Of a DNA stretch of 14,662 nucleotides, positions 1 to 9,312 are shown piece after piece. A model generated the notes under the pieces. That model was not told the DNA's origin, searched no databases, and was given only the letters and a program-made list of their open reading frames with translations. This DNA comes from Leptospira vanthielii serovar Holland str. Waz Holland = ATCC 700522 (GTDB lineage Bacteria; Spirochaetota; Leptospiria; Leptospirales; Leptospiraceae). The stretch covers positions 1 to 14,662 of the forward strand of contig NZ_AOGY02000015.1 in the NCBI RefSeq assembly GCF_000332455.1, given 5' to 3'. The translations under genes were made by a program, and so were the position numbers. Position 1 is the stretch's first letter. Each line of letters opens with the position of its first letter.

Positions 1-8
1 ACCATTTC

Positions 9-59
9 TGTATGAAAAGGCACATCGGTAACACTTTAGATCACTCACATGGGTTACAC
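9..59 (+). repeat. Left terminal inverted repeat of the IS481-type element
   Basis: Read inward this starts TGTATGAAAAGG. From base 27 to 59 it matches the inverted 1270-1302 segment at 26 of 33 positions, including the perfect blocks GGTAACA and ACTCACATGGGT. With one gap, the outer part (GTATGA..AGG) also matches the other end. Confidence 0.85.
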
Positions 60-64
60 TTTTA

Positions 65-1242
65 CTAGTCAATTCTATACAATAGCCTCTGGTATTTCAA
101 CACTTTACTCGTATACAAATCCAAAATTCCAAGAATTGCATCCGCAAAGTAAAGACGACAATGCCGATCAGATATCTCTTCAAAGCCAACTACCTCTCCA
201 ATGAAAGGATTCCCAAAGAACACTCGATGGGGCCCGTACTGCGCAAAACCACTTTCATGGACTTTATCGGTAACAATATGTGTGGGATAAGCTACCTCTA
301 GAATCTTTTTTGGGAATGTCCTTTTCGAAGATTTATAAACTTTTGCAGGTGTCAGAAAACCCAAAGCTTCATGTGGTCTTACCTTATTAAATTCTTCACG
401 GAATGAATCAAAGGCGGTCTGTTGTGCATCCAAACTAGATCTTGGAGGTAATGCAGTTTCTTCTTTGAGTGTTCTGTGCATTCTCTCATGACGACCGTTC
501 TGAGATGGTTTCCCTGGTTCAATGCGTTCCGGTCGGATCCCTATTTCAACCACCATATAGAAAGACTAGTTAAGCCGCCAATGGCCTTACTTGCAAAAGG
601 TGATCCATTATCTGATTTGATTGCCTGTGGTAGTCCATATTCTTTAAAAACCCTTTCAAATACCGCTTTTGTTTGCTCTGCATTCGTTTTATTCAGGATT
701 TCACATGCTAGAAGGTAGCGACTATATGCATCTGTAATTGTTAGTGGATCGCAGCGATTGCCATTTCCTACTGTAAAATGGCCTTTAAAATCAACACACC
801 ATACATCATTGGGAGCGACTACATTGGAAAAAGGAAATAGAGACTGTGGAACTCTTGGTCTTTTTTTCTTAGGTTTGACTAGGCCTTTTTTGCGAAGAAT
901 GTTTCCAATTGTAGTTTCACTTGGAATCTGTTTCATGCGATGAAACTTTGCTTTGAGTATGGGACGGAGTTTTTTGGGACCCCAAGATGGATGGTCTTCA
1001 CGTAAAGATACAATTAGGTGAACGATTTTCTCAGGAGTTTCATTGGACTGAGTGATTCTTTTTCTAGATTTATCTTTGAGTCCGTCGATACCTTCCGACT
1101 CATAATTCTTTAGATATTTATAGCCAGTCTTTCTCGATATATTAAAGTCTCGGCAAAGATCGGCAAAACACCACTGACCACTTTTAACAGCTGCTATGAA
1201 CTTGATTCTTTCTTCTATCACTTTGGTTTCCTTCCAAGGCAT
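65..1242 (-). pseudogene. IS481-family transposase, frameshifted
   Basis: Two minus-strand frames, 1242-541 and 556-65, together make one transposase of about 390 residues. The first frame carries an N-terminal helix-turn-helix (residues 25-46, LCRDFNISRKTGYKYL) and the first two catalytic Asp (D151 in CVDFKG, D211 in KSDNG). The second frame carries the catalytic Glu (NGRHERMH) and the C-terminal tail. The break is at about 544-549, where WWLK runs into TAG and the other frame continues GIRPERIEPGKP. Restoring one base (for example TTGAAATTAGGG in place of TTGAAATAGGG) gives a continuous protein. No slippery heptamer is visible, and this family normally uses a single ORF, so mutation or a sequencing error is more likely than programmed frameshifting. 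The ATG at 1242 has GGAGG eight bases upstream. Confidence 0.88.
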
Positions 1243-1258
1243 CGGATTGTCCTCCGAT
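1241..1258 (-). promoter_or_regulatory. Hairpin over the transposase ribosome binding site
   Basis: On the minus strand ATCGGA - GGACAA - TCCGAT forms a perfect 6-bp stem with a 6-base loop. The Shine-Dalgarno GGAGG straddles stem and loop, and the 3' arm runs into the start codon (TCCGATG). Such a structure could limit translation of the transposase. The dyad is seen in the sequence; the function is inferred. Confidence 0.4.
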
Positions 1259-1269
1259 ACACAATGTAG

Positions 1270-1321
1270 GTGTTACCCATGTGAGTTGTCTCTTTTGTTA
1301 CCTATCTGACCTCCTCATACC
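1270..1321 (-). repeat. Right terminal inverted repeat of the IS481-type element
   Basis: Read inward on the minus strand it starts GGTATGAGGAGG, continues through GGTAACA and ends ACTCACATGGGTAACAC. It is the partner of the repeat at 9-59. The outermost two bases (GG) differ from the left end (TG), so the true tip may be one or two bases further in. Confidence 0.85.
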
Positions 1322-1376
1322 TTTCTGGATATAGGGATTTGGTTATAGAAAAACTCTTAGGAAGTTCCTATGTGGT
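1322..1376 (+). repeat. Direct repeat copy 1, split by the IS: probable end of an unidentified element
   Basis: These 55 bases are identical to 12354-12408. With the left piece at 1-8 they restore the 59-bp sequence seen at 12350-12408. The repeat contains a perfect 13-bp dyad, TAGGAAGTTCCTA (1358-1370). Immediately to its right begins the truncated antirepressor frame. The second copy also abuts a truncated gene on the same side. I read this as the right-hand terminus of a mobile element whose body lies mostly left of the window. A site-specific recombination sequence is the alternative. Confidence 0.75.
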
Positions 1377-1378
1377 AA

Positions 1379-1777
1379 ATTCAAGAATTAGAGACTAGAA
1401 TTGCTCAACCTACCCTCCTTGATATAATTTCGAATTATTACGATGAGTACCATGGCAATTTTTCTCTATCAGCTACCGCCAAGATTCTGGATATTGGGAA
1501 AGGAAGAAATGAATTTATAGCTCTGTTAAGAGATAAGAAAATTTTGATGAAGAAAGGTCAGTTCAATGAACCCTATCAATATTTTATTAATCAAAAATAT
1601 TTCGTAGTCCATTGTTTTAATAACGAGGATTTCCATAGGCTGATACCAGTCATCTATGTTACGCCCAAAGGATTGGAATGGCTGAGTAAAATGTTCAGTA
1701 AAAAAACAAAGCTTTCTATGATATCTACAGATATACTTCAATCTTTAGAAGATAAAACAGAAAGTATGAAATACTAA
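1379..1777 (+). pseudogene. Phage antirepressor (KilAC domain), N-terminally truncated
   Basis: The frame is open from just after a stop at 1376-1378 to 1777, about 132 codons. It reads QELETRIAQPTLLDII, then SATAKILDIGKGRNEFIALL, then RDKKILMKKGQFNEPYQYFI, then YVTPKGLEWLSKMF. This is the characteristic order of a KilAC domain: an AKxL helix, GRN..F...LRDKKILM, PYQ.YI, VTPKGLEWL. KilAC is the C-terminal DNA-binding part of phage antirepressors, so the N-terminal Bro/AntA-type part is missing. The loss falls exactly at the end of the repeat at 1322-1376. The only in-frame starts are internal (TTG 1544, ATG 1547), so a functional product is unlikely. It is a prophage remnant. Confidence 0.8.
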
Positions 1778-2329
1778 GTTATTCTATATTCTACCAAAAT
1801 TCAATCATTATCTAATTATATATCATATTAAAACTTTCAACTTGTTACTTTATAAATTTTAGAATATTATTGTTCTTAAAGGTTTGATTTAATCTGAACC
1901 ACTAAAAAGATAAATTCAGGCTTATTATTTAGTTCCTGGAATTTTTCTCAAAACTGATTTGTTCTATCGCTGAATGGAAAGAATTAATAATTAGGTAATC
2001 GCAAAGCATGGCACTTTTTAATTGCAAACTATTTCTACATATAGTATATTTTTATAGTCTACAAGTAATTTTCATTCTTTCTCCCGACAACCCACTTTTA
2101 GTTGAATTTAACCACAATCCGAAATATGCCTATCTTGTGTAGTCTAGACCACTTCGAGAAATTAGAACTTACATGATTCGATTATTTATTTAATCATAAA
2201 ATATTCGATGACAACTTCACTTGTAGTAATCATGTCGGGAGTGGCAAGAAGAATTGATCGATTCGGTGCATTGATTGAGATACTTCTTCTCTCTTCATAA
2301 TCAGATAAAATAAGTTAAGAGATATTAGT
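1778..2329. other. Non-coding stretch, 552 bp
   Basis: This is AT-rich sequence between the antirepressor remnant and the end of the P1B ATPase gene. Apart from the weak hairpin at 1914-1949 I see no RNA gene, no repeat shared with the rest of the window and no convincing reading frame. A 30-codon frame begins at an ATG near 2209 (MTTSLVVIMSGVARR...), but it has no supporting signal. No strong terminator is visible after the ATPase gene on the minus strand. Confidence 0.6.
1914..1949 (+). terminator. Possible Rho-independent terminator
   Basis: ATTCAGG (1914-1920) pairs with CCTGGAAT (1935-1942), with one bulged base and a 14-base AT-rich loop, and is followed by TTTTCTC. It lies about 140 bases after the antirepressor remnant. 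The stem is short and AT-rich, so the call is weak. Confidence 0.3.
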
Positions 2330-4309
2330 TCAGAATTTCTTTATCTGCATTCGCACTGAATTTAGAATAGCCAAGAGTGCTACTCCCACATCCGCAAAAA
2401 CAGCTTCCCACATCGTAGCCAATCCGCCAGCACCTAAAGCAAGAACTATGATTTTAATAAGGAATGCCAAACAGATATTCTGCCATACGATATTCTTTGT
2501 AGCTCGTCCAATCCTGATTACCATAGGAATTCTTTTCGGTTGATCATCTTGAATTACAATATCAGAAATCTCAATTGTAGCATCACTACCGAGTCCACCC
2601 ATGGCAACCCCCACATCGCTCAATGCTACTACTGGAGCATCATTAATACCATCACCCACAAAAGCTACCGATTCTTTACGAGTCTTAATCAGTTTAATTT
2701 TTTCCACTTTATCTTCTGGTAATAATTCTCCATAGAATTCATTCACCCCAATTTTACTTGCGACATAACGGACAACGGAAAGTTTATCACCGCTTAACAA
2801 TGTTGTTTTTACATTCATCTTATGCAATTCTTGAATTGTAGTTTCAGCATCTTCTTTAATTCTATCAGAAATAGTAATATATCCGACAAACTTTTGTTCG
2901 ATAGCAATGGCAATTACAGTACAAACAAAAGCTGAAGTATCCACATCATAGCTGATTTTGTGTTTTTCCAATAATTTAAAATTACCAACTAAAATTTCTT
3001 TGTTCACATCAATAGTGGCACACATACCATAGCCAGCAATTTCTTTCACATCCTTTAATATCAAATCATCATTGATCTTACCCATAAAATTATGAATCGC
3101 AGTCGCTATAGGGTGAGTGGATTTACTTTCTATAGCATTAACATAATCTAGAATCTTTTCTCTTTCAAAACCAGGTTTGATATTCACTTCTTGAACTTCA
3201 AATATTCCTTCAGTTAAAGTTCCCGTTTTATCCATAACCACATTTTGAATAGAAGCCATTGCATCTAAATAATTTGATCCTTTGATCAAGATTCCGTTTC
3301 TAGATGCAGCACCAATTCCACCAAAATAACCTAACGGAATGGATATGACCAGAGCACATGGACAAGAAATAACTAAAAATACTAATGCCCTATAAAACCA
3401 TTGATTAAAAATAAATTCTTCTACTAAAAAGTATGGTATCATGCAGATGGCGGTAGCTAAAAGTACAACGACGGGAGTGTAGATTTTTGCAAATTTTCGA
3501 ATAAATTTTTCTGTAGGAGCTTTTTTACTTACAGCCTCATCCATAAGTTGCAAGATTTTTGAAAGTTTACTGTCTTTGTAATCGGTAGTAACTTTTATAT
3601 TTGCTAAGCTATCAATATTGATCATTCCTGCAAGGACGGTCTCACCTTCTCTTTTTGTATCTGGTTTACTTTCTCCTGTCAAAGCGGAAGTATTAAAGCT
3701 CGCAACATCGGAAATAAGAACTCCATCCAAGGCTAATTTTTCGCCAGATTTTAATTGGATTATTTCTCCTATGGAAACTTCAAAGGCTTTTTTTTCTATA
3801 ATATCGGAGCCTACAACGATGTTTACATTATCTGGTCTCTGATCTAAAAGTAGTTTGATATTCAATTTTGCTTTTCTAACTGCGAGTGTTTGAAATATCT
3901 CTCCTACAGCATAAAACAGCATGACTGCAACACCTTCGGGATATTCTGTTAGATAAAATGCTCCCATCGTTGCAATGCCCATCAATAAAAATTCCGTAAA
4001 AATATCTCCCTTTAAAAGTGACTCTAACGCTACTTTCAAAACGGGGAAACCTACTGGAATATAGGCGAGTATATACCATACAAGCCTAAACCAACCAAAA
4101 AACCATGTAGAATACAAGGCATCAAATATTGTCCCCACACCCAAAAGGACAAGAGATGCGATCGCAGGTATAAATATTCGATAATTCGAATTTTCATAAG
4201 TGTGTAATACATCCTTCTCCCCTTGAGAAGGTTTATTGTTCGCAAGTCCGTTTACATCAGAACAGCAGGTTTGTTCTTTCTTTTTTTTTGTGTCAGATAA
4301 ATTCTTCAT
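2330..4309 (-). CDS. P1B-type heavy-metal ATPase (Zn/Cd/Pb exporter, ZntA/CadA type)
   Basis: This 659-residue inner-membrane ATPase would pump Zn(II), Cd(II) or Pb(II) from the cytoplasm. Motifs in order are TGES (211-214, actuator), SCPCAL with the metal-binding CPC at 316-318, DKTGTLT (phosphorylated D360), the THP of the P1B HP motif (H399-P400) and GDGINDAP (552-559). K619 in TM7 and D640-V-G in TM8 are the marks of the P1B-2 (Zn/Cd/Pb) subgroup, as opposed to the Cu group. The N-terminus has no complete GMTC heavy-metal-associated domain. It carries only a Cys pair (TCCSD, C15-C16), which may act as a reduced metal-entry site. It is the last gene of the minus-strand cluster, 67 bases after the RND pump gene. 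AAGAGAG lies about nine bases before the ATG. A copper specificity is unlikely from TM7/TM8. Confidence 0.93.
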   Translation of the reverse strand: MKNLSDTKKKKEQTCCSDVNGLANNKPSQGEKDVLHTYENSNYRIFIPAIASLVLLGVGTIFDALYSTWFFGWFRLVWYILAYIPVGFPVLKVALESLLKGDIFTEFLLMGIATMGAFYLTEYPEGVAVMLFYAVGEIFQTLAVRKAKLNIKLLLDQRPDNVNIVVGSDIIEKKAFEVSIGEIIQLKSGEKLALDGVLISDVASFNTSALTGESKPDTKREGETVLAGMINIDSLANIKVTTDYKDSKLSKILQLMDEAVSKKAPTEKFIRKFAKIYTPVVVLLATAICMIPYFLVEEFIFNQWFYRALVFLVISCPCALVISIPLGYFGGIGAASRNGILIKGSNYLDAMASIQNVVMDKTGTLTEGIFEVQEVNIKPGFEREKILDYVNAIESKSTHPIATAIHNFMGKINDDLILKDVKEIAGYGMCATIDVNKEILVGNFKLLEKHKISYDVDTSAFVCTVIAIAIEQKFVGYITISDRIKEDAETTIQELHKMNVKTTLLSGDKLSVVRYVASKIGVNEFYGELLPEDKVEKIKLIKTRKESVAFVGDGINDAPVVALSDVGVAMGGLGSDATIEISDIVIQDDQPKRIPMVIRIGRATKNIVWQNICLAFLIKIIVLALGAGGLATMWEAVFADVGVALLAILNSVRMQIKKF

Positions 4310-4376
4310 TTTGGTAAACTCTCTTTTAATAAAATCACAATTGAATCTCTGTTTTAGTATTGTCTCAGCATTCCCA

Positions 4377-7300
4377 TCATTCTTTCTCCAACCAATAATA
4401 GAATACTGGCAGAATGATCAGAGTTAAAATCGTAGATGAAATAATTCCTCCGATGACAACGGTAGCTAAAGGTTTTTGAACTTCGGAACCGAGTCCTGAT
4501 CCAAATGCCATAGGTAAAAATCCGAATGAAGCAACAAGAGCAGTCACAATAACAGGTCTAATCCTACTGGTGGCTCCTTCCATTGTCGCTTCTTTAACGG
4601 ATATTTTTTTCTCATCACGAATTCGTTGTATGGTATCCAATTTAACAAGACCGTTTAATACAGCAATGCCCGACAAAGCGATAAAGCCTACAAAAGCTGA
4701 TACACTCAAATCCATCCCTCTAATAAAGAGCAACCAAATACCACCCGTTAAAGCAAAAGGGACGCAAAAGAATACAAGTAATGCCTGACGAAACGATTGC
4801 AGTCCGATATACAATACAACAAAAATCATAAAAAGCGTAGAGGGTATAATCACAGATAATTTCTCTTTAGCTCTCGTTAAATTCTCTATTTGCCCACCCC
4901 AAAAAACGGAATACCCTTCTGGAATCTTCAAAGCTATAACTTTCTCTTTTGCTTCCTCATAAAATCCTTCCAAATCCCTTCCTCGTAGATTGACTGAGAC
5001 TGCAACAAAACGTCTGGAGCGATTTCTGGAGATCGTCATTACTTTTTCATTTCTATCTATGGATGACATAAGCCGTATCGGAATCATCCCTCTGTCTTCC
5101 GTTCCTATGTTGATATTCGCAATTTCCGATTCCTTATTCCGAAACTCTTCGGAAAGCCACATCTTTATTGGAAACCTGACTTCCTCTTCATAATAACTAC
5201 CTACTTCAAAGCCACTCATAGCTGCTTCTACTGTAGTATTAAAAGATGTTAGTGGGATATTGTAATAGTTCAGTTTCGCCAAATCAGGAACCAAATCTAT
5301 CACCTGTGCTTTTCGAAGAGCCATAATCGGATCGAGTTCAACCTCTTCTGCTCCCTCTATTTTTTCTAAAGTATTTTTTAAGGACTCTTGCAATTGGAAC
5401 AAGGTATTCAAATCCTTACCCAAAATCCTCACACTAATATCTGCTCTACTGCCTTCCAGCAATTCATTGAAGCGTGCTTCTAAAGGTTGGCTGAGTGTAA
5501 GCTCGGAGTTAGGATATTTTTCTTGGACGGTCGAATGAATTTTATCCAAAAACCTTTCCCAATTTTCAGTTTTTAATAATTCAGGAAGGGAATCCTTTTT
5601 TAATATTATAAAAGTGTCCGCATTGAACGGACCCATAGGATCATTCGCTACAGAACTAGTTCCAATCCTTGAGAATACGCTTTCTATTTCAGGAAGTTCT
5701 GTGAGCATCTCTTCCACATCCCGTTGCTCAAGGATACTCTCTTCTAAACCAATGTTACCTTCCCTAACGATAACTAGCATTAGATCACCTTCAGTGAGTT
5801 TAGGCAAAAAAACGGTACCAAGGTGGAAATAAACTACTCCAGTAAGCAAAAAGAAAACAACGGAGCTGATAATAAGAGTTTTCGGTCTTTCCAATATCTT
5901 CGGCAGAAAGCTTCGGTATAATTCAATCACTTTACTTTGCTTTGTTGATTCATTAGCATTATGATTCGGTGTGATAAAAAAATATAAAAGTGGAGGAAGG
6001 AAAAATATTGCGAGGAAAAGACTAAATATTAAAGCCAAAATAACTGTCTCTGCCATCGGTCGAAACATTTTACCAGGTATCCCATCCATACTTAAAATAG
6101 GGAGATATACCAATATTATCACAATCACTCCGAAAGACACTGGCTTTAAAACTTCTATGGAAGATTTTAAAATGATCTTTCTTTTTTCTTCTTTGTTTGT
6201 ATAAACTTCTCTTTCAAACCTTGCCAAAACACTTTCAGTAATGACGATAGATGCATCAACGAGCAAACCGAAGTCAATTGCTCCCAAGCTCATTAGGTTT
6301 GCGGAAATTCCAAAGTAATTCATACAAAGAGATGCAAGCAGCATCGATCCAGGAATTATGGATGCGACAATCAAAGAAGCTCTCCAATTCCAAAGAATGA
6401 AGAAAAGTGTAACAATGACAAGTATCGCACCTTCCGTTAGATTTTTTAATACCGTATGAATTGTGGAGTTGATCAAAAAAGATCGTTCTAAAAGGACTCT
6501 GACAATTACATCTTCAGGAAGAGATAGTTTGGAAATTGCCAAATTCAATTCTTCATTTACTTTATAGCTATTTTCTCCTCGTAACATCAGTGCTGTTCCA
6601 AGGACTATTTCCTTTCCTCCCGACGAGGCACCTCCCAATCGGAACCTTCCGTGCTCATTTACTTTGGCGATATCAGAAATTTGTATGGATTCACCAAAGG
6701 ATGTCCTTCTGATTGGAATCTTGGAGATTTCCATTAGATTTTTTTTCAAACCGTAAGTTCTTACAATGGCGATTTTTCCTTTTTCTTCGATCATCCCTCC
6801 TCCGAAATTTTCACCTAACGTAGATATTGTTGCAATCAATTGATCAATTGTGATTCCTCTTTGATTCATTTGTGAAGGAATGAGATCAATATGTATCTCT
6901 TTCTCATAACCTCCGTTAGAATCAACCTCGACTATGCCAGGAACTAAGGCTTTTAATTGAGGACGAACCGTATAATCCTGAATTGTACGAAGAAATAACA
7001 ATCGGTCTTTATCCGTAAGTTTATCTAACGAGGAACCAGGCTTTGCTTCCACAGAATAGAAGAAAATCTCTCCAAGTCCAGTAGCATTCGGAGTAATTTC
7101 GGGAGAGAGTCCCTTCGGCAATTTATCTTTTGCACTAGATATTCTTTCAGATGCCATTGCACGAGCTTGGTAAATATCAGTACCTTCTTTAAAAATCAAA
7201 GATATATTAGAAAGACCGAACTTTGAAACGGAACGAACATCAATTAAATTTGGTAATCCCAATAATTCGGTCTCAAGCGGAAAGGTAACAATCTTTTCCA

Positions 7301-7481
7301 CCTGCTCAGGATCAAGTGAACCAGTATTGGTCGTAACGATCACCTGAACATTCGTTATATCAGGAACCGCATCTATGGAAATTTGTTTTAAATTGAAAAA
7401 TGCAAAAATAAAAAGAAATAGGATGATACCTATATATAAAATTGAATTATTCAAAATTGTATTCAAAAGTCTGGCTAACAT
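4377..7481 (-). CDS. czcA: CzcA-type heavy-metal RND efflux pump (HME-RND)
   Basis: This 1034-residue proton-driven inner-membrane pump belongs to the heavy-metal RND family. The N-terminal TM1 (about 12-30) is followed by [10 protein letters not shown], typical of CzcA. Two large periplasmic loops and paired six-helix blocks follow, ending in a TM11-12 region with [22 protein letters not shown]4 contains D403-F-G-L-L-V-D409 and E416, the Asp/Asp/Glu relay of the divalent-cation subgroups (Co/Zn/Cd/Ni); the Cu/Ag (CusA) type lacks the first Asp. The start codon lies inside the upstream czcC-like gene (35-base overlap) with AGGAG about nine bases before it, so translation is probably coupled. 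A membrane-fusion protein gene, normally found between the two, is absent. The symbol is given by family; the exact metal is not determined. Confidence 0.93.
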   Translation of the reverse strand: MLARLLNTILNNSILYIGIILFLFIFAFFNLKQISIDAVPDITNVQVIVTTNTGSLDPEQVEKIVTFPLETELLGLPNLIDVRSVSKFGLSNISLIFKEGTDIYQARAMASERISSAKDKLPKGLSPEITPNATGLGEIFFYSVEAKPGSSLDKLTDKDRLLFLRTIQDYTVRPQLKALVPGIVEVDSNGGYEKEIHIDLIPSQMNQRGITIDQLIATISTLGENFGGGMIEEKGKIAIVRTYGLKKNLMEISKIPIRRTSFGESIQISDIAKVNEHGRFRLGGASSGGKEIVLGTALMLRGENSYKVNEELNLAISKLSLPEDVIVRVLLERSFLINSTIHTVLKNLTEGAILVIVTLFFILWNWRASLIVASIIPGSMLLASLCMNYFGISANLMSLGAIDFGLLVDASIVITESVLARFEREVYTNKEEKRKIILKSSIEVLKPVSFGVIVIILVYLPILSMDGIPGKMFRPMAETVILALIFSLFLAIFFLPPLLYFFITPNHNANESTKQSKVIELYRSFLPKILERPKTLIISSVVFFLLTGVVYFHLGTVFLPKLTEGDLMLVIVREGNIGLEESILEQRDVEEMLTELPEIESVFSRIGTSSVANDPMGPFNADTFIILKKDSLPELLKTENWERFLDKIHSTVQEKYPNSELTLSQPLEARFNELLEGSRADISVRILGKDLNTLFQLQESLKNTLEKIEGAEEVELDPIMALRKAQVIDLVPDLAKLNYYNIPLTSFNTTVEAAMSGFEVGSYYEEEVRFPIKMWLSEEFRNKESEIANINIGTEDRGMIPIRLMSSIDRNEKVMTISRNRSRRFVAVSVNLRGRDLEGFYEEAKEKVIALKIPEGYSVFWGGQIENLTRAKEKLSVIIPSTLFMIFVVLYIGLQSFRQALLVFFCVPFALTGGIWLLFIRGMDLSVSAFVGFIALSGIAVLNGLVKLDTIQRIRDEKKISVKEATMEGATSRIRPVIVTALVASFGFLPMAFGSGLGSEVQKPLATVVIGGIISSTILTLIILPVFYYWLEKE

Positions 7482-8763
7482 TCTTTAATACTCCTATAAT
7501 TTCTTGTTCATTGGCTATATAGAGAAGATTCAGAAAAGCCTCTATGTGTGTTAGTTGAGCGTCTAAAATCGCATATTGTGTTTCGTGGAGTTGGTTTTCC
7601 AGCTCCAAGAAGCTAATGAGCTGAATCCGTGCTTTGGTAAACTCTACATCAGCAAAATTCAAATCTTTCTCTACTTCATTTAACTTTGATAAGTTAAGTA
7701 ATTTAATATTTACCTTTGCTTGTTCATAATCCAAGAAAGCCTGATTAAAGGTCATACTTATAAGATTTTCCTGATAAGTTAGTTTGTTTGATTTAGCTTC
7801 CAAATTCGTCTCAGCAGAACCAACTTTGTTCTGGTATTGATCCCAAACGGGAACTCTAAACTTCAATCCAAGATCAAAGAAACGATTGGAAACACCCGAA
7901 CGGTCTTCACCTAGCTGACTAACTACCGCATAATCAGGATACTTTTCCAAATTTGCCATTCTAAGTTCGGTTTTCGCTTTCTCTATTTCACCTTTTGCTG
8001 CAAGAATCATCGGATTCTGGTTCATTGATTTCTTGAGAAGTTCCACCTTATCAAACTTGACCCCGTCGTTAAAGAGAGGAAGGGAAAGAATCGGAACCGA
8101 TTCAATCCGTAAAAAGAAATTCATTGATTCATAATTTTTAAAAGCATCCAGTTCCAAATCATTAAAGTGTTTTCTTAGACCAAGTAACCGTCTTTCTATA
8201 ATGAATAAATCTGTTCTCGCCTGAGGAGTTATGAAAGGGTTTGACTTTATATAAGTCTCCATCTTGGAAAGTCTTTTGATTCTTTCCTTAACGTGATTTC
8301 TTTTCTTATCCGCAATGAAATAACGATACGCAAACTTGACCGAATTCAAACGGATTGAATTGTTTGCTTCCTTGTATTGGACTTCTTTAATTTTTGCCTC
8401 GTTATCAACAAGCAACTGTTTGAGTTCTTTTCTTCCAGGATAGTAAATTGGTTGTTCAAATTGGAAAGAATATTCAGCTCCAGACTCGTTTGCAGCTTTT
8501 CTCTGTCCGTAGTCGATAGTAACGGAAGGATTCTGAGTCATCCCTTCCTGCTTCTTGCGATAATACAATGATTCCAAATCGGAATTCATAGACATAAGCA
8601 AAGGTGAATTTTTCTCTGCTAAATTTATAATTTCATTCAAACCTAAATCTTTACGACTCGATTCTCCATAAACAAAAGAATGAGCGAATAGAAATATCAA
8701 TGCTATTAGTAATGTTATAGCTTTCTGGAAAAGACGATTCCACCATACAATATATGAGTACAT
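7447..8763 (-). CDS. czcC: CzcC-like outer-membrane efflux protein (TolC family)
   Basis: This 438-residue outer-membrane channel subunit would connect the RND pump to the exterior. A hydrophobic signal segment (about 15-30, [18 protein letters not shown]) precedes the mature start [17 protein letters not shown], a typical OEP-repeat opening. Two long alpha-helical, coiled-coil-like repeats follow; the second includes [21 protein letters not shown] and the PDYAVV strand. Length is normal for CzcC. GAGGAGG lies eight bases before the ATG at 8763, the strongest ribosome site in the window, which supports this start. The signal peptide is preceded by an unusual aromatic N-terminus ([12 protein letters not shown]). 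The gene end overlaps the start of the pump gene. The symbol follows family and position; similarity is at the architectural level. Confidence 0.85.
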   Translation of the reverse strand: MYSYIVWWNRLFQKAITLLIALIFLFAHSFVYGESSRKDLGLNEIINLAEKNSPLLMSMNSDLESLYYRKKQEGMTQNPSVTIDYGQRKAANESGAEYSFQFEQPIYYPGRKELKQLLVDNEAKIKEVQYKEANNSIRLNSVKFAYRYFIADKKRNHVKERIKRLSKMETYIKSNPFITPQARTDLFIIERRLLGLRKHFNDLELDAFKNYESMNFFLRIESVPILSLPLFNDGVKFDKVELLKKSMNQNPMILAAKGEIEKAKTELRMANLEKYPDYAVVSQLGEDRSGVSNRFFDLGLKFRVPVWDQYQNKVGSAETNLEAKSNKLTYQENLISMTFNQAFLDYEQAKVNIKLLNLSKLNEVEKDLNFADVEFTKARIQLISFLELENQLHETQYAILDAQLTHIEAFLNLLYIANEQEIIGVLKNVSQTFEYNFE

Positions 8764-8809
8764 ACAACTAACCTCCTCGTTATTAAAGTATTCACTCTAA
8801 AAACGAAGG

Positions 8810-9196
8810 TTAAATGATGATACGGACTGAGTTGATACTTTGAATTGTATCAGATGGGATTTGGAGAAATATTTTGAAGTAAGCTAAAGAAGTTAAATCC
8901 TTTTTAAAATCAATTTTCTGATCAAGAAAGAAGATCAAATATTGAAGCAATGAAAAGAAAACAGACAGTTTTGTGAATTTATCTTTATTCGATAAATCTA
9001 GAGAGCCAGAATCCCATTCACAGCCTGCCGACTCACCTTTTTCTTGTGAATTATGGCATGGCTCTATGCCCAATTGCAATGATGTTGCAATCTTATCAAG
9101 ATCATTTAGCTCACACAGCAAATTGCAATTTGATGCCAAAACACTAGCGGAAATTAAAGAAAAAACCACTAATATTTTCGCACTTACGGAACCCAT
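8810..9196 (-). CDS. Small exported Cys-containing protein heading the efflux operon
   Basis: I do not recognise a named family for this 128-residue protein. Residues 7-22 (KILVVFSLISASVLAS) form a signal sequence ending just before N23-C24. If N is accepted at -1, as in some spirochaetal lipoboxes, it could be a lipoprotein. The mature part has C24, C28, C47-H48 and C59, a spacing that could hold a metal ion, then a charged stretch and a hydrophobic segment at about 77-91 (LSVFFSLLQYLIFFL). It sits 46 bases upstream of the outer-membrane channel gene on the same strand and is probably the first gene of the efflux operon. A CzcI-like periplasmic accessory or metal-sensing role is possible but only inferred. 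The ribosome site is weak (AGAAAGAAG). Confidence 0.65.
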   Translation of the reverse strand: MGSVSAKILVVFSLISASVLASNCNLLCELNDLDKIATSLQLGIEPCHNSQEKGESAGCEWDSGSLDLSNKDKFTKLSVFFSLLQYLIFFLDQKIDFKKDLTSLAYFKIFLQIPSDTIQSINSVRIII

Positions 9197-9221
9197 ACCT
9201 ACATCTTCTTTCTGACAAAAA

Positions 9222-9249
9222 ATTGTAAAGTAAATTTTTGATTGAACAA
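9222..9249 (-). promoter_or_regulatory. Candidate promoter of the efflux operon
   Basis: On the minus strand TTGTTC (9249-9244) and TACAAT (9227-9222) are separated by 16 bases, 25 bases before the start codon at 9196. The -35 region sits in a small dyad, ATTGAACAAT (9241-9250), which could be an operator. No metal-responsive regulator gene is present in the window. Confidence 0.4.
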
Positions 9250-9312
9250 TTAAGGTATTTAACGACTTTCTGAATTATAAAAGCATAACGAACCCAATTT
9301 AAGAGACCTACA

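Larger units (their letters stand above)
9..1321 (-). mobile_element. IS481-family insertion sequence, frameshifted
   Basis: The element is about 1313 bp and is bounded by long imperfect inverted repeats (9-59 and 1270-1321). It contains one transposase gene on the minus strand. Left flank bases 5-8 (TTTC) are repeated at 1322-1325; the match can be stretched to TTTCTG (5-10 and 1322-1327). This is the expected short target duplication. The joined flanks reproduce, without interruption, the sequence at 12350-12408, which therefore serves as an empty site. The exact ends are ambiguous by about 2 bases because of the shared TG. Family assignment rests on the transposase and its helix-turn-helix/DDE layout. 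The transposase frame is broken, so the copy is probably unable to move by itself. Confidence 0.88.

Noticed and set aside
541..556. Programmed frameshift joining the two transposase frames
   Set aside because: The overlap has no slippery heptamer (it reads TTGAAATAG), and the family normally uses a single frame. A one-base loss is the simpler explanation.
476..943. Plus-strand frames of 60-80 codons within the IS481 transposase
   Set aside because: They lie wholly opposite a recognisable transposase and resemble no protein family.
1526..1741. Minus-strand 71-codon frame opposite the antirepressor remnant
   Set aside because: It is the shadow of the KilAC reading, which has clear motifs on the plus strand.
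2240..2300. AGAAGAA...TTCTTCT imperfect dyad as terminator of the efflux operon
   Set aside because: The arms are short and low in G+C, the spacing is long and no T-run follows on the minus strand.
8973..9215. Plus-strand 80-codon frame opposite the small Cys-containing protein
   Set aside because: The minus-strand reading has a signal sequence, Cys spacing and operon position. The plus-strand reading has none of these.
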